Shown: one piece after another, positions 6,364 through 14,096 of the stretch
Numbering within the stretch: position 1 is the stretch's first letter
Layout: every line of letters begins with the position of its first letter
Assembly (NCBI GenBank): GCA_902767195.1
Contig: CACXGS010000234.1
Location: forward strand, 1-14,128
DNA: 14,128 nucleotides
Direction of reading: 5' to 3'
Source of the DNA: an uncultured Lachnospiraceae bacterium
GTDB lineage: Bacteria; Bacillota_A; Clostridia; Lachnospirales; Lachnospiraceae
Notes under the pieces: model-generated
The model's input: the letters and a program-made list of their open reading frames with translations, nothing else
The model's database searches: none
What the model was told of the DNA's origin: nothing
Position numbers and translations under genes: made by a program

Positions 6364-7998
6364 ATGCCGGTAACAGATTTATTAGAGAGAAATCACAAAT
6401 TATACGGAGATGAAGTGGCTCTGATCGAACTGAACCCATCCATGAAGGAGACCAGAAAGACCACATGGAAAGAATATGACCTGGTTCAGCAGACCGATAA
6501 GAATCCCTACCGCCGTGAGATCACCTGGGAGGTTTTTGACGAGAAGGCCAACCGTGTTGCTAACATGCTGTTGAGCCGCGGAATTAAGAAGGGTGACCGG
6601 GTTGCCATCCTCATGTTTAATAACCTGGAATGGCTTCCCATCTATTTCGGTATCCTCAAGAGCGGAGCCATCGCTGTTCCTTTTAATTTCCGTTTTGATG
6701 CCAAGGAGATCAAATATTGTGCAGATCTGGCAGAAGTCCATGTGATTTTCTTCGGACCTCAGTTTATCGGCAGAATCGAATCGATTGAGGAAGATCTGAG
6801 TAAGGGACGTCTTCTCATCTTTGTGGGAGACGGATGTCCCACCTTTGCAGAGAGCTACCGGGAGCTGGTCGCAGATTGCTCCAGCCAGCCTCCTATGGTC
6901 CGCCTGGAAGAGGAAGATGACGCAGCCATCTATTTTTCTTCAGGAACAACAGGATTCCCCAAAGCGATTCTCCACAACCATGAGAGCCTTTCCCAGGCTG
7001 CTCAGATGGAGCAGAAGCATCATCTGACAAACCGTGAAGACACCTTCCTGTGTATTCCGCCACTCTATCATACCGGAGCCAAATTCCACTGGATGGGAAG
7101 TCTCTGTGCCGGAAGTAAGGCAGTTCTTCTTCAGGGCGCAACACCGGAGAATATTCTGGACGCCGTTTCCAGAGAGCACTGCACCATCGTCTGGCTGCTG
7201 GTACCCTGGGCACAGGATATCCTGGGATGTCTGGACCGGGGAGAGCTGAAGCTCAGTGATTATGAGCTGGACCAGTGGCGTCTGATGCACATCGGGGCTC
7301 AGCCGGTACCGCCGTCACTGATCCGCCACTGGAAAGATTATTTCCCTCATCATCTCTATGATACCAACTACGGCCTTTCGGAATCCACAGGACCCGGATG
7401 CGTTCACCTGGGTGTGGAGAATATCCATAAGGTTGGTGCCATCGGTATTCCGGGATATCGGTGGAAATGTAAGATTGTCGGGGAAGATGAGAAAGAAGTG
7501 AAACAGGGAGAAGTGGGAGAGCTCTGTGTCAGGGGCCCCGGACTGATGACCTGTTATTATAATGATCCCAAGGCGACTGCCGAGACATTAAAGAACGGCT
7601 GGCTTTTCACAGGAGATATGGCTATGCAGGATGAAGACGGTTTCATCTTCCTGGTAGACCGTAAGAAGGATGTCATCGTCAGCGGTGGAGAGAACATTTA
7701 CCCGGTACAGATTGAAGATTTCCTTCGTTTGAATGATAAAGTGAAGGATGTAGCAGTAATCGGCCTGCCGGATCCCCGGCTTGGTGAGATTACAGGCGCC
7801 ATCATCTCGATCAAAGAGGGGATGGAATGTACGGAGGATGAGATTAACGAATTCTGTCATGAACTTCCAAGGTATAAGCGCCCCAAGAAGATCATATTTG
7901 CAGATGTTCCCCGCAATGCCACCGGTAAGATTGAGAAGCCCCGTCTCCGTAAGATGTACGGTGCCGACCAGCTTGTAGCCCAGCAGAACAGAGGATAG
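6364..7998 (+). CDS. Class I acyl-CoA ligase (AMP-forming, adenylate-forming family)
   Basis: A 544-aa cytoplasmic enzyme expected to activate a carboxylic acid with ATP to an acyl-AMP, then transfer it to CoA. Core motifs are intact: SSGTTGFPK phosphate loop (192-200), YGLSESTGP (336-344), TGD (D418), hinge DRKKD (432-436), SGGENIYP (440-447) and the C-terminal catalytic lysine in TGKIEK (K522). No transmembrane segment or carrier domain. Residues 30-58 carry an insert in which a TWKEYD element is followed by a similar TWEVFD element, longer than in short acyl-CoA ligases. AAGGAG (6351-6356) precedes the ATG. Substrate unknown; medium-chain fatty or aryl acids are plausible. Monocistronic, between its own promoter and the terminator at 8002-8029. 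Confidence 0.93.
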   Translation: MPVTDLLERNHKLYGDEVALIELNPSMKETRKTTWKEYDLVQQTDKNPYRREITWEVFDEKANRVANMLLSRGIKKGDRVAILMFNNLEWLPIYFGILKSGAIAVPFNFRFDAKEIKYCADLAEVHVIFFGPQFIGRIESIEEDLSKGRLLIFVGDGCPTFAESYRELVADCSSQPPMVRLEEEDDAAIYFSSGTTGFPKAILHNHESLSQAAQMEQKHHLTNREDTFLCIPPLYHTGAKFHWMGSLCAGSKAVLLQGATPENILDAVSREHCTIVWLLVPWAQDILGCLDRGELKLSDYELDQWRLMHIGAQPVPPSLIRHWKDYFPHHLYDTNYGLSESTGPGCVHLGVENIHKVGAIGIPGYRWKCKIVGEDEKEVKQGEVGELCVRGPGLMTCYYNDPKATAETLKNGWLFTGDMAMQDEDGFIFLVDRKKDVIVSGGENIYPVQIEDFLRLNDKVKDVAVIGLPDPRLGEITGAIISIKEGMECTEDEINEFCHELPRYKRPKKIIFADVPRNATGKIEKPRLRKMYGADQLVAQQNRG

Positions 7999-8001
7999 AA
8001 T

Positions 8002-8029
8002 AAAAAAGGGTACGCCGTACCCTTTTTTT
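8002..8029 (+). terminator. Rho-independent terminator after the acyl-CoA ligase
   Basis: GGGTAC (8008-8013), loop GCC, GTACCC (8017-8022), flanked by an A6 run and a T7 run that extend the stem and supply the U-tail. It lies four bases past the stop codon. Confidence 0.93.
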
Positions 8030-8037
8030 GTTTTTGG

Positions 8038-8066
8038 TGAAACATTTTCCGAAAATGGATTGTATA
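8038..8066 (+). promoter_or_regulatory. ECF-type promoter upstream of the sigma factor gene (likely autoregulated)
   Basis: TGAAAC (8038-8043) followed by ATTTT, then after 17 bases in all TGTATA (8061-8066), which resembles the TGAAAC...CGTA pattern known for sigma-W-like ECF factors (first base of the -10 differs). No good TTGACA -35 is seen. It sits directly after the terminator and about 33 bases before the GTG start, where an autoregulated sigma promoter is expected. Confidence 0.65.
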
Positions 8067-8098
8067 TATAGTAAGAACATAAACAAGGAGGTGAACCT

Positions 8099-8581
8099 GT
8101 GGAAACCGGAAAATATGTAGAGGACGCAATCATGGCATACGGTAATTCGGTACTGAGAATGGCTTACTCTTACCTTCACTCCAGGGAGGAGGCGGAAGAC
8201 ATTTTCCAGGAGACCTTTATCCGTTATATGCAGCATGCCCCTGATTTTGAGAGCAGGGACCATGAGAAGGCCTGGCTTCTTCGCGTGAGTTCCAACCTGG
8301 CAAAGAACCGGATCAAATACAACAGGATCCGGGCCCACGATGAACTGAGTGACCGGCTTCTGGAAAGGGGCAGGGAGGATCTGTCCTATGTATGGGATGC
8401 AGTGAAATCTCTTCCGGAGAACTATCGGGAGATCATCCATCTCTTTTACCATGAAGGATATTCCACCAGGCAGATCGCGGAAATGTTTGAGATGGAGGAA
8501 TCCACGGTGAGGGTCCGCCTGAACCGGGGAAGGAAGCAGTTGAAAGAGATTTTAAAGGAGGAGTATGATTTTGAAGAGTGA
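8099..8581 (+). CDS. RNA polymerase sigma factor, ECF (sigma-70 family)
   Basis: A 160-aa extracytoplasmic-function sigma factor that directs RNA polymerase to a small envelope-response regulon. Sigma-2 region: residues about 12-78, with DIFQETF (34-40) and AWLLRVSSNLAKNRIK (58-73). Sigma-4 region: residues about 97-150, with LPENYREIIHLFYHEG (105-120) and the recognition helix-turn-helix TRQIAEMFEMEESTVRVRLN (123-142). Length is normal for the two-domain ECF form. The start is GTG at 8099, supported by AAGGAGG (8085-8091) seven bases upstream; there is no in-frame ATG near it. It overlaps the DUF4349 gene by 17 bp, the usual sign of translational coupling to a partner regulator. Confidence 0.95.
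   Translation: METGKYVEDAIMAYGNSVLRMAYSYLHSREEAEDIFQETFIRYMQHAPDFESRDHEKAWLLRVSSNLAKNRIKYNRIRAHDELSDRLLERGREDLSYVWDAVKSLPENYREIIHLFYHEGYSTRQIAEMFEMEESTVRVRLNRGRKQLKEILKEEYDFEE
8555..8561 (+). promoter_or_regulatory. Ribosome binding site with ambiguous start choice
   Basis: AAGGAGG lies only three bases before ATG 8565 but nine bases before the in-frame TTG 8571. The short spacing makes TTG a real alternative start for the DUF4349 protein; the two differ by two residues. Confidence 0.6.
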
Positions 8582-9773
8582 TAAATATGATGAAATCATG
8601 TCCGGCCTGATGGTTACCGACGAGATGAAAGAGCGGCTGATGGAGCGGCTGGAAAATGAGGACCTGATACCGGAAAATGTCGAGCGGATTCCTCTGACAT
8701 ATGAAGACGGAACAGGGGGCGGAGATCCGCCGGATATGGGGAAAGAGCCCGCAGGAGAAAACAATTCCGATAACCGAAAGGCAATCTATACATTTGCCAG
8801 GAGGATGGGGCTGGTTGCAGCAGCCTGTTTTCTGTTGGTTGTCGGTTTCAGTTTCGGAGCCCTGCTCAGATATGACAGTCATTCATCGCCTAAGGATACC
8901 GGAAGCCAGGCTTCCTATGAAGCCCCTTACAATGAGTATGAGGAGGAAATGGATGCCAGTGAACCGATGGTCGATGAGGAAGAGAACATTTCAGAGAATG
9001 CCATGGCGGATGGCGATGTCCCCATGACCGAGGGAAATAAAGAAAAGGCAGCAGCCACAGAACCATCCCAGGCCGGTGGAAGTCTTCCCGTTGAAATGAA
9101 AGGATCCGATCCCGTAACCGGCACTAAGGTGGTATACCGATGCGAGCTTACCATTGAGACCGAGGCTTACCTGCAAAGTATGAAAGACCTGAACAGAAGC
9201 ATCGAAAGCAAAGGCGGATACATTGAATCCGAATATGAGCACGACTTCGACAGCTATATTGATGACAATGGTAAGGAACAGCCTCTGAAAAGAAATGAAC
9301 TGATCATCCGTATTCCCAAAGACCAGTACAGGGCATTTGTAGCTGAAGCGGAAAAGCTTGGGACCATCAAAAAGAAGCAGCAGAGTGCCAATAACATCTC
9401 CAGAAGCTATGCGGATAATGAGGTACAGATCAAAGCCTTAAAGATTCAGGAGAAGCGGCTTCTTGCCATGATGGATCAGGCAGAGACCATCCAGGACATG
9501 ATCACCGTAGAAGATCGTCTGACAGAGGTACAGAAAGAACTGGAGTCCTACCAGAGCTATAAGGCAGATATGGATGACCTGGTGGATTATTCCACGGTCA
9601 CCATGGAATTAAAAGAGACCAATGACCATGTAAAAGCCGGGCAGCCGGAAGATCCGGATGCTGCGATTACAGCAATTACCATGATTCTTCTGGTGATTCT
9701 CCTGGCGATCATAATAGCAGGAGTTTCCTTCTTCGGAAACCGCAGGAAAGGCAAAGAGACCCCCTCTAAATAG
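8565..9773 (+). CDS. DUF4349 membrane protein, probable ECF sigma partner (anti-sigma-like)
   Basis: A 402-aa protein with two membrane helices. Residues 1-80 are a cytoplasmic, charged, helical region; 81-101 form TM1; about 105-180 are an acidic low-complexity linker; about 184-360 form a DUF4349 domain with a long coiled-coil stretch (about 282-335); 366-390 form TM2, followed by a short basic tail NRRKGK. The DUF4349 domain therefore faces outward, tethered at both ends. The position, overlapping a sigma gene, and the small cytoplasmic N terminus suggest a sensor/anti-sigma factor, but no HxxxCxxC zinc-finger anti-sigma motif is present, so the role is inferred from context. ATG 8565 is given; TTG 8571 is possible. 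Followed by a strong terminator. Confidence 0.85.
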   Translation: MILKSDKYDEIMSGLMVTDEMKERLMERLENEDLIPENVERIPLTYEDGTGGGDPPDMGKEPAGENNSDNRKAIYTFARRMGLVAAACFLLVVGFSFGALLRYDSHSSPKDTGSQASYEAPYNEYEEEMDASEPMVDEEENISENAMADGDVPMTEGNKEKAAATEPSQAGGSLPVEMKGSDPVTGTKVVYRCELTIETEAYLQSMKDLNRSIESKGGYIESEYEHDFDSYIDDNGKEQPLKRNELIIRIPKDQYRAFVAEAEKLGTIKKKQQSANNISRSYADNEVQIKALKIQEKRLLAMMDQAETIQDMITVEDRLTEVQKELESYQSYKADMDDLVDYSTVTMELKETNDHVKAGQPEDPDAAITAITMILLVILLAIIIAGVSFFGNRRKGKETPSK

Positions 9774-9782
9774 TGAAAAATA

Positions 9783-9827
9783 AAAAACAGGAGCAGAGCA
9801 ACGGATCATTGCTCTGCTCCTGTTTTT
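9783..9827. terminator. Bidirectional terminator between convergent genes
   Basis: A 19-bp perfect stem, AAAAA plus CAGGAGCAGAGCAA (9783-9801) against its complement (9809-9827), with a 7-base loop. It has a T-run on the + side and, on the - side, an A-rich flank that becomes a U-tail, so it can stop both the DUF4349 transcript and the symporter transcript. Confidence 0.93.
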
Positions 9828-9868
9828 CATAGAGAAGGTATTATTTCAAAAGGTTTTTGATTGTATTT

Positions 9869-11416
9869 TTAGTCTCCCAGGGCGGTCTTCTGCTCTACCT
9901 GTGTCCGTTTGTGGTAGCAGGCGAAGGCATCTTCCACCAGCTGCTGATTGGGCTTCGGAGTAAAGAGGCTCACTACCGGTACAATGACCAGCCCGGACAT
10001 CATGGCGATAGCGCCACAGTTAATCGGAGACTGCATAATCGGAGGCAGGACCGGTGTGATAACTCCCAGGTTACCCAGAAGGTCTACGATCATAAGAACA
10101 GAACCAAAGATAAAGCATACCCAGCAGGAAGCCTTCGTCGTACCCTTCCAGTAGAGAGAGTAGAGGAAAGGTGCCAGGAAGGCGCCGGCCAGTGCTCCCC
10201 AGGATATACCCATGAGCTGGGCGATAAATGTCACTGAACTCTTATACTGGACCAGAGCGATGATCGCCGAGATGGCGATGAAGAATACAATCAGCACACG
10301 GATCATTAACACCTGGCTCTTCTCCTTCATATCTTTGATAATGTTTTCCCTGATCAGATCGATGGTCAGTGTCGAACTGGATGCAATAACCAGAGATGAC
10401 AGGGTGGACATGGAAGCCGATAATACCAGGATGACTACCAGGGCAATAAGGCCCGGGCTCAGGTTGGAGAGCATGGTAGGAACGATAGAGTCAAAACCTC
10501 CGGTTTCGATGTTGATCTGGTCAGAGAACAGCCGTCCGAAACCACCCAGGAAGTAACATCCTCCGGCAACTACAAATGCGAAAAATGTGGAGATTACCGT
10601 TCCCTTTTTAATAGAGTCCTCATTGTCGATGGCATAGAACTTCTGGACCATCTGGGGAAGACCCCAGGTACCAAGAGAAGTCAGGATGACGACAAAAAGG
10701 AGATTCAGGGGATCCGGACCGAAGAAAGAAGCAAAGATGCCGGGAGTTGTCACCGGGTCTTCAGCAGGAACTCTGGCCAGTCCGTCGAGGGCAGCCATGA
10801 AGCCTCCCTTGCTGTTGAGGACTGCCGCGATGATCACAACAATTCCCACCAGCATGATCATACCCTGAATAAAGTCATTGATCGCTGTAGCCATGTATCC
10901 GCCGGCAATAACATAGACGGCAGTCAGGACAGCCATAAGAATGATACACACGGAATAATCAATATTGAATGCCATTCCGAACAGTCTGGAAAGTCCATTG
11001 TATAAGGATGCAGTATAGGGAATCAAAAAGATGAAGATGATCATGGAAGATACGATCTTCAATGCATTGCTTTCAAAGCGCTGTTCGAAAAACTGGGGCA
11101 TGGTAGCAGAGTGGAGATGCTGGGTCATGATTCTTGTTCTCCTGCCCAGGATGACCCAGGCCATCAGGGATCCTATGAGAGCATTTCCAATACCGATCCA
11201 GGTGGAAGCAATACCGTATTTCCATCCGAACTGGCCGGCATATCCTACGAAGATAACGGCGGAGAAATAGGAGGTTCCAAAAGCGAATGCAGTAAGCCAG
11301 GGGCCTACCGAACGTCCGCCAAGGACAAAACCACTCACATCCGTAGCATGCTTTCTGCAGTAGAATCCGATTCCTATCAATACGGCAAAATAGATGATTA
11401 AAAGAACAAGTTTCAT
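9869..11416 (-). CDS. Sodium:solute symporter (SSS family)
   Basis: A 515-aa inner-membrane transporter, highly hydrophobic throughout, with about 13 predicted membrane helices, using the sodium gradient to import an organic solute. Family features: an N-terminal helix, then GRSVGPWLTAFAFGTSYFSA (35-54, the usual first-helix/loop signature), GGYMATAINDFIQG (172-185), and the serine/threonine-rich sodium-site helix SASMSTLSSLVIASSS (333-348). The C-terminal tail is short and hydrophilic, with no sensor-kinase domain. Substrate not readable: proline-, pantothenate- and monocarboxylate-type members look alike at this level. The ribosome site is weak (AAAGGAAA) before ATG 11416. Own promoter at 11491-11519. 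Confidence 0.93.
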   Translation of the reverse strand: MKLVLLIIYFAVLIGIGFYCRKHATDVSGFVLGGRSVGPWLTAFAFGTSYFSAVIFVGYAGQFGWKYGIASTWIGIGNALIGSLMAWVILGRRTRIMTQHLHSATMPQFFEQRFESNALKIVSSMIIFIFLIPYTASLYNGLSRLFGMAFNIDYSVCIILMAVLTAVYVIAGGYMATAINDFIQGMIMLVGIVVIIAAVLNSKGGFMAALDGLARVPAEDPVTTPGIFASFFGPDPLNLLFVVILTSLGTWGLPQMVQKFYAIDNEDSIKKGTVISTFFAFVVAGGCYFLGGFGRLFSDQINIETGGFDSIVPTMLSNLSPGLIALVVILVLSASMSTLSSLVIASSSTLTIDLIRENIIKDMKEKSQVLMIRVLIVFFIAISAIIALVQYKSSVTFIAQLMGISWGALAGAFLAPFLYSLYWKGTTKASCWVCFIFGSVLMIVDLLGNLGVITPVLPPIMQSPINCGAIAMMSGLVIVPVVSLFTPKPNQQLVEDAFACYHKRTQVEQKTALGD

Positions 11417-11437
11417 AACGTTTTCCTTTCTTTTTTC

Positions 11438-11460
11438 TCAGAGAAAGAGGTCTTCTCTGA
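11438..11460 (-). promoter_or_regulatory. Leader hairpin in the symporter 5' UTR
   Basis: Perfect 8-bp inverted repeat TCAGAGAA (11438-11445) / TTCTCTGA (11453-11460) with a 7-base loop. It falls inside the predicted leader, just upstream of the symporter ribosome site. It has no U-tail, so it is not a terminator; it may be an operator or an mRNA structure. Confidence 0.5.
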
Positions 11461-11490
11461 TTTAATACTTTAAAACTTAAAACCATCAAC

Positions 11491-11519
11491 ACTTTAACAC
11501 ATGAAATCATAGAAGTCAA
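11491..11519 (-). promoter_or_regulatory. Sigma-A promoter for the symporter gene
   Basis: On the - strand TTGACT (11514-11519), 17-base spacer ending in TGt, then TAAAGT (11491-11496). A near-consensus -35 and an extended -10. The predicted leader is about 68 bases. Confidence 0.6.
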
Positions 11520-11589
11520 GCCTCTTTCCTGTTTTTTTCAAGAGTATTTTAAATATCGTGGGTAAGGGAGCTAAAACTATGTTTTCACA

Positions 11590-11619
11590 TTGATAAACAG
11601 TGCTTTTGTGTTGTACAAT
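11590..11619 (+). promoter_or_regulatory. Sigma-A promoter for glgA
   Basis: TTGATA (11590-11595; five of six), 18-base spacer, TACAAT (11614-11619; five of six). The predicted start is near 11626, about 44 bases before the glgA ATG. Confidence 0.7.
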
Positions 11620-11669
11620 AGTAAGACAATGAACTATGATTTTTTTAATATAGCAGGAGAGGAATTGAT

Positions 11670-13109
11670 ATGAAAAATATATTATATGTTGCTGCAGAAT
11701 GCGGCCCCTTTATCAAGACAGGCGGTCTTGGTTCCGTATTGGCTTCCCTGCCCAGGGAACTGAGCAAGGAAGACTATGATGTCAGAGTGGTGATTCCCTG
11801 TTACCAGTGTATTCCCCGGGAGTACAGGGACCAGATGGAAACTGTTGTTTCGTTTCCCATGAAGCTGAACTGGAGAGATCAGTTTGTCCGGGTAAAACAG
11901 CTGAAAATGGATGGGGAGACCTTTTATTTTATCGAGAATAACTTTTATTTCTGTGGGGATTCCCCCTACAATGATATCTGGCTGGACATCGAAAAGTTCA
12001 GCTTTTTCTGCAAGGCAGTTCTGGAGATGCTTTCCTATCTGGAATATCAGCCGGATATCATCCACTGTCATGACTGGCAATCCTCCCTGGTTCCGGTATA
12101 TCTGAAGTCATCCCTCTACAGTTTTAATCCTTTCTACAGCAGGATTAAAACCATCATGACCATCCACAATCTCAGGTTCCAGGGACAGACAGATATTGAC
12201 CGGCTGAAGGATCTCACCGGACTGCCGGACGACATGTTCACTTACGATAAACTGGAATATTATAATCAGGCCAATCTTTTAAAGGGCGGTATTGCCTGTG
12301 CAGACCGGATTACCACGGTCAGCCGGACCTATGCCGGGGAAATCTGTACGCCGGACTTCGGCGAGGGACTGGATTCTACATTAAACTACCGAAAAGAGGA
12401 CATTACCGGTATTGTTAACGGCCTGGACTATGTTTTCTATAATCCCTCCAAAGACCCTGCCATCGCAAAGAAGTATGGGGTGAAAAGAAGAATTGAGGGA
12501 AAGGCTGTGAACAAGAAGGATCTTCTGGAGACTGTCGGACTGCCGGAGGAAGAAGATGTTCTTGTTCTCGGAATAGTCGGCAGACTGACTGAGCAGAAGG
12601 GACTGGATCTGTTTGGTCCCATCCTGCCACAGCTTATGGAGAAGCCGGTGAAGCTCCTTGTATTGGGAGGAGGTCAGCCGGAATATGTCCGCATTTTCGA
12701 AGAAGCCCGGGAGAAATATCCTGATAAGGTTTATATGAACGTGGATTACTCGGATGCTCTGGCCAAAAAGTTTTATGCCGGCTGCGATGCCATCCTCATG
12801 CCTTCCCGTTTTGAACCCTGCGGACTCAGCCAGATGATGGCCCTCCGTTACGGTTCCGTTCCGGTTATCCGGGAAACCGGAGGATTGAAAGACACGGTGG
12901 CGGTGGTCGGTAAATCCGACAAACCCACAGGATTCGGATTTGAAGCTGCAGAACCGGATGCCCTTCTCGCCTGCCTTATGGAAGTCTGCCGTGTCTATTT
13001 CGAGGACCGGGACCTGTGGAACGAAATGACAGAGCGGGGAATGAAGAAGAATTATTCCTGGAAGACATCCTGCCGGAAATACGAGAAACTGTATGAACTA
13101 ATGGTTTAA
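11670..13109 (+). CDS. glgA: Glycogen (starch) synthase, GT5 family
   Basis: Retaining glycosyltransferase (479 aa, normal length) that extends alpha-1,4-glucan chains using ADP-glucose; cytoplasmic. Both GT-B Rossmann domains are present: KTGGLGSV near the N terminus (K16, the ADP-glucose-binding lysine), IHCHDWQSSL (131-140), MTIHNL (163-168), GRLTEQKG (304-311, with the conserved Arg and Lys), and SRFEPCGLSQMM (379-390), whose E382 is the conserved catalytic-site glutamate. AGGAGAGG precedes the ATG. No other glycogen genes (glgC, glgD, glgB, glgP) are visible in the window. The following ORF starts 32 bp downstream with no terminator between, so read-through is likely. Confidence 0.96.
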   Translation: MKNILYVAAECGPFIKTGGLGSVLASLPRELSKEDYDVRVVIPCYQCIPREYRDQMETVVSFPMKLNWRDQFVRVKQLKMDGETFYFIENNFYFCGDSPYNDIWLDIEKFSFFCKAVLEMLSYLEYQPDIIHCHDWQSSLVPVYLKSSLYSFNPFYSRIKTIMTIHNLRFQGQTDIDRLKDLTGLPDDMFTYDKLEYYNQANLLKGGIACADRITTVSRTYAGEICTPDFGEGLDSTLNYRKEDITGIVNGLDYVFYNPSKDPAIAKKYGVKRRIEGKAVNKKDLLETVGLPEEEDVLVLGIVGRLTEQKGLDLFGPILPQLMEKPVKLLVLGGGQPEYVRIFEEAREKYPDKVYMNVDYSDALAKKFYAGCDAILMPSRFEPCGLSQMMALRYGSVPVIRETGGLKDTVAVVGKSDKPTGFGFEAAEPDALLACLMEVCRVYFEDRDLWNEMTERGMKKNYSWKTSCRKYEKLYELMV

Positions 13110-13141
13110 AAAGGACGCCTTCCAGATACCAGGAGTATACT

Positions 13142-13828
13142 GTGAAAGAACAAAAAAAAGAAAAAAGTTTCCTTAAAAATGTAATATTCATTTTACTGCT
13201 GGGCCTGTTCTTTGCCGGGCTCAACAGTTTTTTTCAGCCGGCCTGGTTCAGCTGGAACAATTATGACACCTTCCACGGCTTCTACAGTGAGCCTGAGAAT
13301 ACCATAGAAACGATCTTCCTCGGGTCCAGTGCTGCGGTAAACGGTGTGGATCCCATGGAACTTTACCGAAGAAGAGGGCTGTCCTGCTACAATCTGGGGT
13401 CGGAGCAGCAGCCTCTCATGGTATCTTATTACTGGATGCAGGAAGCCTTCCGGAGGAATCCCCGTTCCCTGAAGACGGTGTTTCTGGATGTTTCGGAGCT
13501 GAGAAAGGGATCCCAGCCCGAATTCTATCAAAAAGGGATTGACCCTATGCATTTTTCCATGGTGAAATACAACGCTGTGAAGGACTATACCGATGGAAAG
13601 GCGGAAGATATCGTCTCCCATCTGGTTCCCCTTTTCTCCTATCACAGCCGGTGGAACTCCCTGAACGACCTCAGCATGTTAGTGGCCTATGTTACCTCGG
13701 AAAACTCTGTCAGTATGAGGCTTCATGAATCGGTGGGATTTGTCCGGTCCGGCCTGATCAGCCGGGCAGGTTCCAAGTTCGGAAGAGATCTGGATCTGCA
13801 GCTCTATCGGATGTCTGTTAATAAATAA
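13142..13828 (+). pseudogene. Chimeric ORF: N-terminal half of a DltD-like SGNH protein fused to a GNAT acetyltransferase tail
   Basis: A 228-aa ORF whose two parts belong to different families. Residues about 1-175: basic N terminus, one membrane anchor (11-32), then IETIFLGSSAAVNGVDP (55-71; the GSS serine is the presumed SGNH nucleophile) and YNLGSEQQPL (83-92), typical of DltD-like surface-acyl transferases of Clostridia, usually nearly twice as long. Residues about 180-228: AYVTSENSVSMRLHESVGF (182-200) and KFGRDLDLQLY (212-222), the standard end of phosphinothricin-type GNAT N-acetyltransferases. The SGNH Asp/His catalytic block and the GNAT acetyl-CoA motif are both missing, so neither activity is expected. 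The start is GTG with AGGAG at 13131-13135. The join lies near 13665-13685. A deletion is likelier than a designed fusion; an assembly error cannot be excluded. Confidence 0.7.
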
Positions 13829-13848
13829 TTATTAAGGGAGGAAGAATA

Positions 13849-14070
13849 ATGAAACAGTTAATTGAGATTATGAGCGATGTGAGACCCGATGTGGATTTTG
13901 AGAAGGAGACCAGGTTGATTGATGATGAGATTCTGGATTCCTTTGATATCATCTCCATTGTCAGTGAAGTAAATGACCAGTTTGGTGTGGATATCATCGC
14001 CGCAGACTTGCTTCCGGAAAATTTCAACTCGGCGGCAGCACTCTATGAACTCATTAAGTCCATGCAGTAA
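13849..14070 (+). CDS. Acyl carrier protein, DltC-like
   Basis: A 73-aa acidic phosphopantetheine-binding carrier. S31 in DDEILDSFDIISIV is the 4'-phosphopantetheine attachment site, and QFGVDI (44-49) follows as in DltC-type carriers. It would hold an activated acyl or aminoacyl group for transfer by a membrane partner. AAGGGAGG (13834-13841) gives a strong ribosome site. It lies 20 bp after the chimeric DltD-like ORF and is followed directly by a terminator. No dedicated adenylating ligase (DltA-like) or MBOAT (DltB-like) partner is visible, so it looks orphaned within this window. Confidence 0.88.
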   Translation: MKQLIEIMSDVRPDVDFEKETRLIDDEILDSFDIISIVSEVNDQFGVDIIAADLLPENFNSAAALYELIKSMQ

Positions 14071-14096
14071 GAGAGGGGATTCCCCTCTTTTTTTTC
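14071..14096 (+). terminator. Rho-independent terminator after the carrier protein
   Basis: AGAGGGG (14072-14078), loop ATT, CCCCTCT (14082-14088), then a run of T. It starts one base past the stop codon. The last 32 bases of the window hold no recognisable feature. Confidence 0.92.

Noticed and set aside
7588..8133. 181-aa - strand open frame over the acyl-CoA ligase end, terminator and sigma gene start
   Set aside because: It crosses a strong terminator and a promoter and is antisense to two well-supported genes.
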